A stretch of 64,000 bases of DNA, taken from positions 57,238 through 121,237 of the forward strand of contig DATDOE010000138.1 of assembly GCA_035293405.1 (NCBI GenBank), given 5' to 3'. The DNA comes from Gp6-AA40 sp035293405 (GTDB lineage: Bacteria > Acidobacteriota > Vicinamibacteria > Vicinamibacterales > UBA2999). Each line of letters begins with the position of its first letter. Position 1 is the first letter of the stretch. The notes under the pieces are model-generated. The model was not told where the DNA came from and did no database searches. It worked only from the letters and a program-made list of their open reading frames with translations. Position numbers and translations under genes: made by a program. Of this stretch, positions 34,338 through 42,717 are shown piece after piece.

Positions 34338-34991
34338 TCATGCGTTCACACCAATCGGACAGGTGACTCCCGTTCCTCCAATCCCGCAATAGCCGTGCGG
34401 GTTCTTCTCGAGGTACTGCTGGTGATAGTCCTCGGCGTAGAAGAATGGCGGCGCGTCGAGGATCTCGGTGCTGATGCGCCCGTAGCCGCCGGCGGTCAGA
34501 CGATCCTGATAGGACGCGCGCGACGCTTCGGCGGCGCGCTTCTGCTCCGGTGAGTAACAGTAGATCGCCGACCGATACTGCGTTCCCACATCGTTGCCCT
34601 GCCGCATCCCCTGCGTCGGGTCATGGTTTTCCCAGAACAGCTTCAGCATCGCGTCGTAACTCGTGACCGCGGGATCGAACACGACGAGGACCACTTCGGT
34701 GTGTCCGGTCGTGCCCGAGCACACTTCCTTGTATGTCGGGTTCGGGGTGTAGCCGCCGGCATACCCGACCGCGGTCGTGTACACGCCTGGCGCCTGCCAG
34801 AACTTCCGCTCCGCGCCCCAGAAACAGCCCAGGCCGAAGACGGCCTGCTCGAGTCCTGCCGGAAACGGTGGCGTGAGTCGCCCGCCGGTCACGACGTGCG
34901 TGCCGGCGACAGGCATCGGATCCTGGCGACCGGGTAAGGCTTGATCGGGACGCGGGAGGCGCAGATTCATCGGGCTACCGAATATGGCCAT
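34338..34991 (-). CDS. msrA: Peptide methionine-S-sulfoxide reductase
   Basis: 217 residues. It reduces the S-epimer of methionine sulfoxide in proteins. The catalytic motif GCFWG lies near residue 54 (VFGLGCFWGAERKFW), followed by TAVGYAGG, GTTGHTEVVLVVFDP, ENHDPTQGMRQGNDVGTQYRSAIY and YHQQYLEKNPHGYCG with a resolving Cys in the C-terminal part. Family length is normal with a 45-residue N-terminal extension that lacks a signal peptide. GAGGA precedes the ATG at 34991. Confidence 0.95.
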   Translation of the reverse strand: MAIFGSPMNLRLPRPDQALPGRQDPMPVAGTHVVTGGRLTPPFPAGLEQAVFGLGCFWGAERKFWQAPGVYTTAVGYAGGYTPNPTYKEVCSGTTGHTEVVLVVFDPAVTSYDAMLKLFWENHDPTQGMRQGNDVGTQYRSAIYCYSPEQKRAAEASRASYQDRLTAGGYGRISTEILDAPPFFYAEDYHQQYLEKNPHGYCGIGGTGVTCPIGVNA

Positions 34992-35035
34992 GAATTCCTC
35001 AATCGGGCAACGGTGTCCGTCGCCCTACGACTAAG

Positions 35036-35770
35036 ATGCCCGAAGTGAGTACCGAGTTTCAATCGACGGACGGACGGCGACGACCTCAGCCGGAAGAGGG
35101 ACCGCTCAGCATCATCTACGAAGACGAATGGATGATCGTCCTGGATAAACCGCCCGGCATGGTCGTCCATCCCACCTACAAGAACTGGTCGAGCACGCTG
35201 CTCAATGCCGTCATGTGGCGTGTGCGTGATCGTCCCGGGGCGCAACCGGGCATCCTCACCCGGCTCGACAAGGATACGTCGGGCCTGGTCGTCATGGCGT
35301 TGAGCCCTCAGGTGCATGCCACGATGCAGCGGGACGGCACGGCGGGCCGGATCCGCAAGGAATACCTCGCCGTCGTGCGCGGTATTCCCGATCCGATCCG
35401 CGGCCGCATCGTCCTCCCCCTCGGACGCGACATCGCCGACAGGCGTCGCGTGGTGGTGACGCCTGACGGTGCGTACGGAGAAACCCGCTACGAAGTGATC
35501 TCCACCTTGGAGAACGGCCTGACACTGCTGCGATGCGAGCTGGTCACCGGACGGACGCACCAGATTCGCGTGCACCTCGCGTCGCAGGGCTGGCCGGTCT
35601 TTGGCGACCGGCTCTATGGAGAGCCGGATGACACGTTGACGCGCCAGGCGCTCCACGCCTCTCACCTGTCGATGCCCCATCCTGTTACGCGGCAGCCCCT
35701 CGAGCTCGACGCTCCGCTTCCTGACGATCTCTCTCGCGTGATCGGTGTGGTTCAGAATTTCACGTTGTAG
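35036..35770 (+). CDS. RluA-family RNA pseudouridine synthase
   Basis: 244 residues. Catalytic motif RLDKDTSGL (Asp near residue 80), then KEYLAVVRG, the long strand LLRCELVTGRTHQIRVHLASQGWPVFGDRLYG and the C-terminal HASHLSMPHPVT. No S4 RNA-binding domain precedes the catalytic domain, as in RluA/TruC-type members. Its target uridine cannot be assigned. Its end overlaps the 3' end of the converging TonB receptor gene by 19 bp. Confidence 0.92.
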   Translation: MPEVSTEFQSTDGRRRPQPEEGPLSIIYEDEWMIVLDKPPGMVVHPTYKNWSSTLLNAVMWRVRDRPGAQPGILTRLDKDTSGLVVMALSPQVHATMQRDGTAGRIRKEYLAVVRGIPDPIRGRIVLPLGRDIADRRRVVVTPDGAYGETRYEVISTLENGLTLLRCELVTGRTHQIRVHLASQGWPVFGDRLYGEPDDTLTRQALHASHLSMPHPVTRQPLELDAPLPDDLSRVIGVVQNFTL

Positions 35771-37995
35771 AGCAATTTGAAATTCCTCCCCATCTCGGCC
35801 GCGAGGTCCTTGATGAGGGACAGGTGATTGCGATAGAGCTCGTTCGTCGCGTTGTCCAGACGCGCCGTGATCGTGTTGGTCACCTTGCCGCTTCCAAACG
35901 AGTACGCGCCATAGAGCCGAAGGAGCTGATAGCCATCGGTCTCCGTCTCGTTCTCGAAGAGCCGATCCTGCGTGGCCGCAACCGTCACCTGGCCACCCGC
36001 CTGGAAGGCATTCCGCTGATACCGCAAGCCACCCCGAAAGCGCAGCGGTGGCATCCGCGGCAAAGGTTGGTCGGTTGCCTTGAGCGTGCCACGCACGTAG
36101 TCGAGCCCCACCTCCACCGCCAGATCGGAAGTCAGCTGGAAATCGGAGTGCGCTTCGATGCCCTGGAGGATGGTGTCGGCCGCGACGTTCTCGAGGATCG
36201 GAAACTCTTCGGCCGTCGGCGGCTCTTCGTCAATGCCGCGGTCAGGGAACCGCGCCACGAACTCGTCGAGGCGCACCGCTGCGTCCCCCTCCGTCAGGGG
36301 CGCCCTGAAAACGAAACGGTCGATATCGTTGCGGAAGTACGTCACGTCGCCTGATGCACGCGACGATCGCCAACGCAGCGCCACGTCGAAGCCCAGGGCG
36401 TTTTCGGGGCCAAGGTTCGGATCGCCAATCTCGAAGGCGAAATTGCCCGGGTGAGGCCCGAAGTAGAAGAGCTCCTCGAGCGAAGGAATACGGGACGCCT
36501 TCGCCAGGCTGAGCGCGATCGTGACTCGGTCGGCCGCCGCTTCGGGCCGCAGCAGCAGTCCGAGTGAGCCAGAGCCGGCCGTGAAGTCACGCACCACTTC
36601 ACCACGTGGTTCGTACTTGGCGTGGTCGACGCGGCCTCCGAACTGGAACGTCACGTGCGGCCAGGCGACCTCTTCGTAGAGAAACGCGGCGAGCCCACGC
36701 TGGTCAACCGCCGGCGACAGCGCCTCCGCACCGACGGCGTCGAACGCGCGATTCAAGAACCATCCGCCGATACTGCCCTTCATGCGGCCCACGGCGCGGT
36801 GCGAGCCCATCACCTCGACTTCGGCTGTGTCGTTCTTGAATGCCGTGCCGACTTCCGTGCCCTCGAGCTCCTCGTGCTTGTATCGGCGGACGGCGAGGGT
36901 GGCGCGGTAGGAATCGAACGCGCCGCCCAATCCCTGCGCGCCGCCGCGCAGCGAGAACGCGTGCCGCCTCGGCGTCAGTTGAATCTGACCTTCCTCGACG
37001 ATCGGGATCCCGTATTTCGTGTCGTCGTAGCCGTAGTTGCCGCCGACGTATCCCTTCGCGCCCGTCCACGAGAGGCCGATGTTGCCGAAGCCGTTGCGCG
37101 ACTGCGAGTTGGTGAGGTCACCCGCGGGAGTATCGACGTCACTGGAACGCCGGCCGCCGCCACCAAGGTGCAGCGCAACCTTGCCGTTACCGATGTTCAC
37201 CGCGCCGGCCGCGCCGCCTTCCTGGGCGGCCGATCCGAAATCGAACATGAAGTTCCCGCTCGCGCCGGTCAACGGTTTGGTAGGAATCTCGTCAGTGATG
37301 ATGTTGACGAGGCCGCCAATCGCGTTCGAACCGTACAGCAACGTTGCCGGACCCCGCACCACTTCGATCGTCTGCGCCGACGCCGGGTTGATGGCGACGC
37401 CGTGGTCTCCAGACTGCGTCGACAAGTCACCAAGGCGCTGGCCGTCCTGAAGGATCAGCACGCGATCCCCATCGAGGCCGCGAATCACCGGCCGCGACGG
37501 CGCAGGCCCGAAACTCCGCGCCGCAACACCGGGCTCATTCTCGAGCGTCGCCCCGAGAGACGACTCGAGCTGCTTGGACAGCTCTTGCCCAGACAGCACG
37601 GAGGTCGCCTGGAACGTCTCGAACTGGCTCCGCGCGTCGGGACCTACCGACACGACTTCTTCGAAATGCAGTTCGGGATCGACCTGCACGTCGAGGGACG
37701 CGGTGCCGGCTTTCACCGATACCTCGGTCCTGCGCGACGAATACCCCTGGGCGCGCACCGACAGGTGGTAGGCACCCGGTGGCAGGTTCTGGAACGTGAA
37801 CGTCCCATCGGCGCCCGATGTCTCTTCTCGCCGGATCTCTTCGATGATGACCGTGGCGCCCGCAATCGGCGCGCCGCTCAGGGAATTGAGCAATCGACCG
37901 GACAGCGAGACACCGCCCTGCGCGGCCGCATGAGACGAACAGATCAGGACAAGCACAATCTCGGCGCACGCGAACAGAAGCGTACGTACATGCAT
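35752..37995 (-). CDS. TonB-dependent outer-membrane receptor (possible metal receptor)
   Basis: 747 residues. Signal peptide 1-25, a carboxypeptidase-regulatory-like domain (about 28-112: LSGRLLNSLSGAPIAGATVIIEE, FTFQNLPPGAYHLSVRAQGY), a TonB-box-like EEVVSVG, then the plug (LESSLGATLENEPGVAARSFGPAPSRPVIRGLDGDRVLILQDGQR, AQTIEVVRGPATLLYGSNAIGGLVNIIT) and a 22-strand barrel ending in the aromatic NFKLLYNVKF. The plug resembles ZnuD-type receptors. The coupled upstream gene encodes a small Cys/His-rich protein, which supports a metal ligand; this is inference. Confidence 0.9.
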   Translation of the reverse strand: MHVRTLLFACAEIVLVLICSSHAAAQGGVSLSGRLLNSLSGAPIAGATVIIEEIRREETSGADGTFTFQNLPPGAYHLSVRAQGYSSRRTEVSVKAGTASLDVQVDPELHFEEVVSVGPDARSQFETFQATSVLSGQELSKQLESSLGATLENEPGVAARSFGPAPSRPVIRGLDGDRVLILQDGQRLGDLSTQSGDHGVAINPASAQTIEVVRGPATLLYGSNAIGGLVNIITDEIPTKPLTGASGNFMFDFGSAAQEGGAAGAVNIGNGKVALHLGGGGRRSSDVDTPAGDLTNSQSRNGFGNIGLSWTGAKGYVGGNYGYDDTKYGIPIVEEGQIQLTPRRHAFSLRGGAQGLGGAFDSYRATLAVRRYKHEELEGTEVGTAFKNDTAEVEVMGSHRAVGRMKGSIGGWFLNRAFDAVGAEALSPAVDQRGLAAFLYEEVAWPHVTFQFGGRVDHAKYEPRGEVVRDFTAGSGSLGLLLRPEAAADRVTIALSLAKASRIPSLEELFYFGPHPGNFAFEIGDPNLGPENALGFDVALRWRSSRASGDVTYFRNDIDRFVFRAPLTEGDAAVRLDEFVARFPDRGIDEEPPTAEEFPILENVAADTILQGIEAHSDFQLTSDLAVEVGLDYVRGTLKATDQPLPRMPPLRFRGGLRYQRNAFQAGGQVTVAATQDRLFENETETDGYQLLRLYGAYSFGSGKVTNTITARLDNATNELYRNHLSLIKDLAAEMGRNFKLLYNVKF

Positions 37996-38049
37996 GAGTA
38001 CATCTCCAACGAAACGAGTTCCGAGTTCGCGCTCCTCAGGGAACGCGTG

Positions 38050-38427
38050 TTACGCGTTGATCGTTGAAGGGGTAGGCGGTGCGCGGAGCGGGGGCTGCAC
38101 CGCGCCGACGAACTGCGGTGCGCCGGCGAAGTCGATGGGAGTCCGAACGTCGCGTTCGACAGCAGGGGCGATGTGCTGGGCTGTCAGGGTTGACGGTCGG
38201 ACGATGCGCGTCCAGTGACACAGGACGCAGTGAAGCGGGCGTTCCTCGGCGGTGGAGCCGCGGCTGATGCTGTGCGCTGACGGGTCGTGCGGGACCTCGA
38301 TGGACACGCACGCCGCATCGTGGCAGTCGTCTTCGTGCGGCGCCGCGGACCAGACGGTGAGCGTCGCCAGCGAGACGAGCGCCGCCGCGGCAATCGAACG
38401 TGCCCGCGAGCGGAACCACTGGAGCAT
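38050..38427 (-). CDS. Small Cys/His-rich exported protein upstream of the TonB receptor
   Basis: 125 residues from ATG 38427. There is one N-terminal hydrophobic segment (SIAAAALVSLATLTVWSA), then HEDDCHDAAC, EVPHD and HCVLCHW, a pattern that could bind metal, followed by a proline-rich tail. It is 54 bp from the receptor start on the same strand. I do not recognise the family; similar small proteins with a CxxC-H segment accompany metal-related TonB receptors. An upstream in-frame ATG at 38535 would add 36 residues before the hydrophobic segment and is less likely. Confidence 0.55.
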   Translation of the reverse strand: MLQWFRSRARSIAAAALVSLATLTVWSAAPHEDDCHDAACVSIEVPHDPSAHSISRGSTAEERPLHCVLCHWTRIVRPSTLTAQHIAPAVERDVRTPIDFAGAPQFVGAVQPPLRAPPTPSTINA

Positions 38428-38662
38428 GAGGCTAGCAGCCTGACACCGGGAGCCGGGAGTGTCAAGGACGCACGGCGGCACGAAGTTCGCTATCGTATAT
38501 GCGTGCGAACGCGCAGCGGAACAACAGTGCGTCAATTCACGCCTGCATTCACGCCGGCTGCCGGCGTGGCTTACTGGTGGCGAAAGGTCCTTTCCTCGGG
38601 TACCGGCGAGGTAATGACGGTCGCGCGGATGTCACCCACGTGCATTAGGATTACAACAATCC

Positions 38663-40207
38663 ATGCGCGTCTCTCGCCGGCAGTTCATCCAGAGCGCCAC
38701 TGTCTCCGCCGCGGTCATACCCCTCGCCGTGCGCGCGCAGCAGTCGGCCCTCGATCCGTCTATCCGTCTGTTCAGGCACGGCGTCGCCAGCGGCGACCCA
38801 CTGATCGACCGTGTGATCCTCTGGACACGTGTCTCCGCGCCGCCCACACGCAGCGCGACCGGCCCGATCGACGTCCAGTGGCAGATCGCCTCGGACGAGA
38901 AGCTGACTCAGGTGGTGACTCGCGGCACGGCGCAGGCCGCCGCGGAAAAGGACTTCACGGTCAAGGTGGACGCCGGCAACCTGCGTCCGGGCCGCACCTA
39001 CTACTACGCGTTCAACGCCGGCGGTGAACAGTCGCCCATCGGCCGCACCAGGACGCTGCCCGACCGCGCCGATCGCCTGCGGTTCGCCTCGGTGTCCTGC
39101 TCGAACTACCCCGCCGGCTACTTCAACGTCTATCGCTGCCTTGCCAACCGGCCGGACCTCGACGCGGTGATCCACCTCGGCGACTACATCTACGAGTTCG
39201 CCAACGGCCGCTACGGCGACGGGACCGAATCGGGCCGGCTGCCCTTGCCACGCGGCGAGGCCGTCACGTTGGAGGACTACCGCAACCGCTACGCCACCTA
39301 CCGCAGCGACATCGATCTTCAAGACGCCCACCGCCAGCATCCGTTCATCGTCGTCTGGGACGATCACGAGCTCGCAAACGACGCGTGGTCGGGCGGCGCC
39401 GGCAATCATGATCCCAGCGAAGGCGACTGGGCGACACGGCGGGCAGGCGCGTACCGTGCGTATCTCGAGTGGATGCCGATTCGCGAGGCGACTCAGTCTG
39501 GGATTCGCCTCTATCGCTCGTTCCGCTTCGGAGACACCGCTGATCTGATGATGCTCGATACGCGCGGGCTCAGGGATCAACAACTGGCAGGCAACGACGC
39601 CGCCGGGCTCGCCGATCCAAAACGATCGCTTCTCGGCGCCGAGCAGGAGACCTGGTTCTTCGATCGGCTTCGCGAGTCGCAGAAGGCGGGCACGCGGTGG
39701 CGGATCCTCGGGCAGCAGATTCTGTTTGCGCCGTTGTCCCTTCCCGGTCTCCCGGTGCAGCGGCCTGACGTGTGGGACGGATATCCGGCGGCGCGCGAGC
39801 GTGTCTTCGACGTCCTCACCCGCGACAAGATCACCGACGTCGCGTTCCTGACCGGCGACATCCACAGCTCGTGGGCGATCGATGTGCCGCGCAACCCGTG
39901 GAACGGATACAACACGACCAGCGGCAGCGGTTCGCTGGCCGTCGAGCTCGTCGCACCGGCCATCAGCTCGCCGCCGTTGTTCGGCAGCACGCAACAGCGG
40001 GATCTCGTCATGTCGTTGCAGCCGCTGGTGCGTCACGTGAAATACCTCGAGGGAGAGCACCGGGGGTACGTGCTGCTCGACGTCACGCGCGATCGCCTGC
40101 AGGCCGACTGGTTTCACGTCGCCACCGTCACCGAGCGGAGCGTTCAGGAGTCGAAGGCGGCGAGCTTCGTGTGCGAGCGCGGGTCTTCGCGCCTCGCGCC
40201 GGCGTAG
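38663..40207 (+). CDS. phoD: PhoD-like alkaline phosphatase/phosphodiesterase
   Basis: 514 residues exported by Tat: SRRQFIQSATVSAAVIPLAVRAQ at the N-terminus. The N-terminal PhoD domain (about 35-130: FRHGVASGDPLIDRVILWTR) is followed by the metallophosphatase core: FASVSCSNYPAGYFNVYR, IHLGDYIYE (Asp and Tyr ligands), VVWDDHELANDAW, LDTRGLRD and FLTGDIHSSW. It hydrolyses phosphate mono- and diesters in the periplasm using calcium and iron. Phosphate supply would complement the polyphosphate kinase at 52813, but no Pho box was identified. Confidence 0.93.
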   Translation: MRVSRRQFIQSATVSAAVIPLAVRAQQSALDPSIRLFRHGVASGDPLIDRVILWTRVSAPPTRSATGPIDVQWQIASDEKLTQVVTRGTAQAAAEKDFTVKVDAGNLRPGRTYYYAFNAGGEQSPIGRTRTLPDRADRLRFASVSCSNYPAGYFNVYRCLANRPDLDAVIHLGDYIYEFANGRYGDGTESGRLPLPRGEAVTLEDYRNRYATYRSDIDLQDAHRQHPFIVVWDDHELANDAWSGGAGNHDPSEGDWATRRAGAYRAYLEWMPIREATQSGIRLYRSFRFGDTADLMMLDTRGLRDQQLAGNDAAGLADPKRSLLGAEQETWFFDRLRESQKAGTRWRILGQQILFAPLSLPGLPVQRPDVWDGYPAARERVFDVLTRDKITDVAFLTGDIHSSWAIDVPRNPWNGYNTTSGSGSLAVELVAPAISSPPLFGSTQQRDLVMSLQPLVRHVKYLEGEHRGYVLLDVTRDRLQADWFHVATVTERSVQESKAASFVCERGSSRLAPA

Positions 40208-40276
40208 CCACGAAGGCCACATAGACGGGTTAGCCACAAAGAACGCGAAGACCACAAAGGTTGAGTACGGTCGTAT

Positions 40277-40300
40277 GTAGTGTCCGGCTTTAGCCGGACC
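40277..40300. repeat. Hairpin TCCGGC-TTTA-GCCGGA with flanking GTAGTG
   Basis: A single palindrome of the CTACG family (here in inverse sense, TGTAGTG before the stem), located between phoD and the PadR promoter. Confidence 0.7.
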
Positions 40301-40328
40301 TTGACACCAGTCTTACAATCAGTAAGAT
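40301..40328 (+). promoter_or_regulatory. PadR promoter and operator
   Basis: TTGACA (40301-40306), 16 bp, TAAGAT (40323-40328). The spacer contains the perfect dyad TCTTAC-N5-GTAAGA (40311-40327), a good candidate for PadR autorepression. The ATG lies 7 nt after the -10, so the mRNA is probably leaderless. Confidence 0.65.
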
Positions 40329-40335
40329 CAGACTC

Positions 40336-40650
40336 ATGGCGCGTCGTCCTCCGCATCCTCCTACGCTGTCACCCAAGGAACTACTGATCCTCGAGCTGCT
40401 GGCCCAGGACCCCGCCAGGTATGGCCTTCAGCTGGTCGCGGCATCAAAACGGCGGCTGAAGCGCGGGACTGTGTACGTGACGCTCGGGCGCATGGAGGAC
40501 AAGGGCTTCATCACGTCGCGCCTCGAAGCGGCGCCGCCCGACGTCGGCGGCATGCCCCGCCGGATCTACGAGCCCACGGCGCTCGGGCGTCGCGTCCTCG
40601 CCGCGTGGACCGCTGCTGCGCAGCATCTCGTTCCAGGATTCGCGCGATGA
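40336..40650 (+). CDS. PadR-family transcriptional regulator
   Basis: 104 residues: a winged helix with LSPKELLILELLAQDPARYGLQLVAASKRRLKRGTVYVTLGRMEDKGFITSR and the wing RRIYEPTALGRRVLAAW. This is the short PadR-s1 form. It overlaps the following membrane-protein gene by ATGA. In Acidobacteriota PadR genes are often coupled with permease genes that they control; here the partner is the unassigned membrane protein downstream. Confidence 0.92.
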   Translation: MARRPPHPPTLSPKELLILELLAQDPARYGLQLVAASKRRLKRGTVYVTLGRMEDKGFITSRLEAAPPDVGGMPRRIYEPTALGRRVLAAWTAAAQHLVPGFAR

Positions 40651-41672
40651 GCCGCCCCGGCACCCGGCTTCGCGCGCTGTCGGCGCGTGTGTGTAGCGAG
40701 CGACTGATGCGGCGTCTCATCGATCCCGCGCTTGCGGACCTTCAGGCCGAGCACGAAGAAGCAGTGCGATCTCGCCGCTTGTGGAAGAGTCGGTGGGTCT
40801 TGCTGTCTGGCTACGTGGCATGGATAAGGGTGATGGCGCTGTGCGGTCCGCTGGCGCTGAGACAGGATCTGAGTGGCTGGACCGTTGACGATGGGCGCGC
40901 ACTCAGCCGGACGGCGTGGCTGTCTCTTGCAGTAACGGTCGCGGCGACCGTCCTTCTTCTCAGGATGCAATGGACCTCGTGGGTGCCTACGCACGCGAAC
41001 ACAATGACGCTGGTGAGGTACCTGATACCCGCAATGCTTCCCCTGAGCGTACCGGTGGGGCTGACGCTGGGTACAACGCTGAGCCTGAGCGGACGCGCGG
41101 TTTCACGGCGATTGGTCATCGCGCTCCTCATGATCGGCCTCGGCTTGTCGGTTCCGTCGTTCGTGATGGTGGACCGGATCGTTCCGGTCACCAATCAGGC
41201 GTACCGCGAGGCTTGGTTTGGGAGTAGCGGCGTCCAGAGAGGGTCCCGCGAACTCACACTCGCAGAGTTGAGAGCCCGCATCGACTCATACCCTCGGATG
41301 GTTCTCGACACAGCCGAGGCCGCGCGGCGCATGCGCGTGGAGCGAAGGGACTACTACGGGCGATACGCCGCGATCGGAATACCGTTCGTCTTTACGCTGT
41401 TCGCGTTGGCGATCGTCGGGTGCCGACGCTTCGGCAGATTCGGAAGCGGATGTGCGGGGTTCCTCGGGCTTGTTGTCTGGTACCTATTGGAGGGGACCTT
41501 GCCGCACGTTCCACGGGACGGATTCATGCCTCCGCTGCTGACGGCCTGGCTGCCTCACCTCGCCATCATCGCGACCTCGGTCGCGCTATTGCGATCCCGC
41601 ACAGTCCGGCTGCCGCCTTCGCCCATAACGCGGCTTCGGCGCCCAAGAAAGCCGGACACTATATACATTTAG
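40647..41672 (+). CDS. Membrane protein coupled to PadR, function unknown
   Basis: 341 residues with about six hydrophobic helices. The N-terminus (LMRRLIDPALADLQAEHEEAVRSRRLWKSRWVLLSGYVAW) resembles the permease-prefix region found before MacB-like permeases in this phylum. The later part (LTLGTTLSLSGRAVSRRLVIALLMIGLG and RRDYYGRYAAIGIPFVFTLFALAIVG) faintly resembles LptF/LptG-type permeases but lacks their full length. The 4-bp overlap with padR indicates co-expression. Confidence 0.65.
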   Translation: MSRPGTRLRALSARVCSERLMRRLIDPALADLQAEHEEAVRSRRLWKSRWVLLSGYVAWIRVMALCGPLALRQDLSGWTVDDGRALSRTAWLSLAVTVAATVLLLRMQWTSWVPTHANTMTLVRYLIPAMLPLSVPVGLTLGTTLSLSGRAVSRRLVIALLMIGLGLSVPSFVMVDRIVPVTNQAYREAWFGSSGVQRGSRELTLAELRARIDSYPRMVLDTAEAARRMRVERRDYYGRYAAIGIPFVFTLFALAIVGCRRFGRFGSGCAGFLGLVVWYLLEGTLPHVPRDGFMPPLLTAWLPHLAIIATSVALLRSRTVRLPPSPITRLRRPRKPDTIYI

Positions 41673-41737
41673 AAACCTCGGTGCCTCAGCCTGTCCCGCC
41701 GAAGCTGAGCGTAGGCGGATGCCTCGGTGTGTCGTGA

Positions 41738-42157
41738 TCACATCAAGAGTTGGGTGAGCTGTTCGACGCCATCGATCGCCATCCGCAGCACCGAGGCGAG
41801 CAGCAGGACCGCGCTCGCGATCACGACGGCATCGACGGCGGCGCGCACGCGCGGCAGGTGCAGCCACCGCCGCAACAGCGTGATCAGTGGAATGACCAGC
41901 ACCGCCGGCGTGATCATCGCGAGCCACGCGGCGGACGCGCCGACCCACCCTCGGGCGAAATAGCCGACAGCCACGATGTACGCGCCGACCGGTCCAGGCG
42001 CGGAGCGTCCAATCACCACCGCCTGACCGAGCTGCTCGTCGGTGACCAGTCGATGGGTCACGACGAAGTCCTGCCGGATCTGCGGCAGCGACCCCATGCC
42101 CGCGAACGACGTCACGGTGGCCTTCAACAGCAGCAGGTACAGCGCCGCGACGCTCAC
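41738..42157 (-). CDS. Chromate transporter, C-terminal half protein
   Basis: 139 residues from GTG 42157. It corresponds to the second ChrA domain: LYLLLLKATVTSFAGMGSLPQIRQDFV, LVTDEQLGQAVVIGRSAPGPVGAYIVAVGYFARG, ITPAVLVIPLITLLRRW. With the preceding gene it forms the two-subunit short-chain chromate transporter type. The start overlaps the stop of the first half (GTGA), so the halves are made together. Confidence 0.85.
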   Translation of the reverse strand: MSVAALYLLLLKATVTSFAGMGSLPQIRQDFVVTHRLVTDEQLGQAVVIGRSAPGPVGAYIVAVGYFARGWVGASAAWLAMITPAVLVIPLITLLRRWLHLPRVRAAVDAVVIASAVLLLASVLRMAIDGVEQLTQLLM

Positions 42158-42717
42158 CGATCGGCCTCGGACGCCACCACTGGAGCAGGCGCTCCCATCA
42201 CCATGCCGACGAGGGCTGCAGCGAGCAGGATGCGGACGGGCGTGACGCCGGCGGCAAGCAGACCGACGACGACTGTGGCAATGACCGCGGTTCGCACGGC
42301 AGTGGATCGTGTCGTGTACGGGCGGAGCAGGTGCCACGCGGTTGACAACACGAGCGCAGTCGCGACGAGCACACCCACCGCGATCAGCACTCGAACGATG
42401 GGATGCTGGTCGATGCGCACGATCGTCGCACTCAGCGCGACGATCAGCAGCGACGCTGGAATGGACGCCGCAGCCAACGAAGCGACGGCACCGCTCGATC
42501 CGCGCAGCAGCCAGCCGAGGCCAACGCAGTACGCCAGGATGTTGGTGCCGGGCGTCAGACGCGAAACGGCGACCAGCAGCGCGTGCCCGTCCCCGGTCAG
42601 CCAGCCTTTGGCTGTGAGCTCACGCCGCAGCAGCTCCATCGCGGCGATGCCGCCCAGGGTACGATTGACGTCGCGGCAGACCACCCACGCCAGTTCCCGC
42701 CGTGACGGCGTCGTCAC
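42154..42717 (-). CDS. Chromate transporter, N-terminal half protein
   Basis: 187 residues from GTG 42717. The ChrA first-domain pattern is clear: LGGIAAMELLRRELTAKGWLTGDGHALLVAVSRLTPGTNILAYCVGLGWLLRG, then three or four further helices. Short-chain ChrA pairs export chromate or related oxyanions across the inner membrane. The GTG start overlaps the stop of the upstream glycosidase-like gene by 4 bp, and its own stop overlaps the second half, an unbroken chain of three coupled genes. Confidence 0.85.
   Translation of the reverse strand: MTTPSRRELAWVVCRDVNRTLGGIAAMELLRRELTAKGWLTGDGHALLVAVSRLTPGTNILAYCVGLGWLLRGSSGAVASLAAASIPASLLIVALSATIVRIDQHPIVRVLIAVGVLVATALVLSTAWHLLRPYTTRSTAVRTAVIATVVVGLLAAGVTPVRILLAAALVGMVMGAPAPVVASEADR

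Noticed and set aside
36622..38067. Open frame of 481 codons on the plus strand
   Set aside because: Antisense to the TonB receptor and the small Cys/His protein; no motif.
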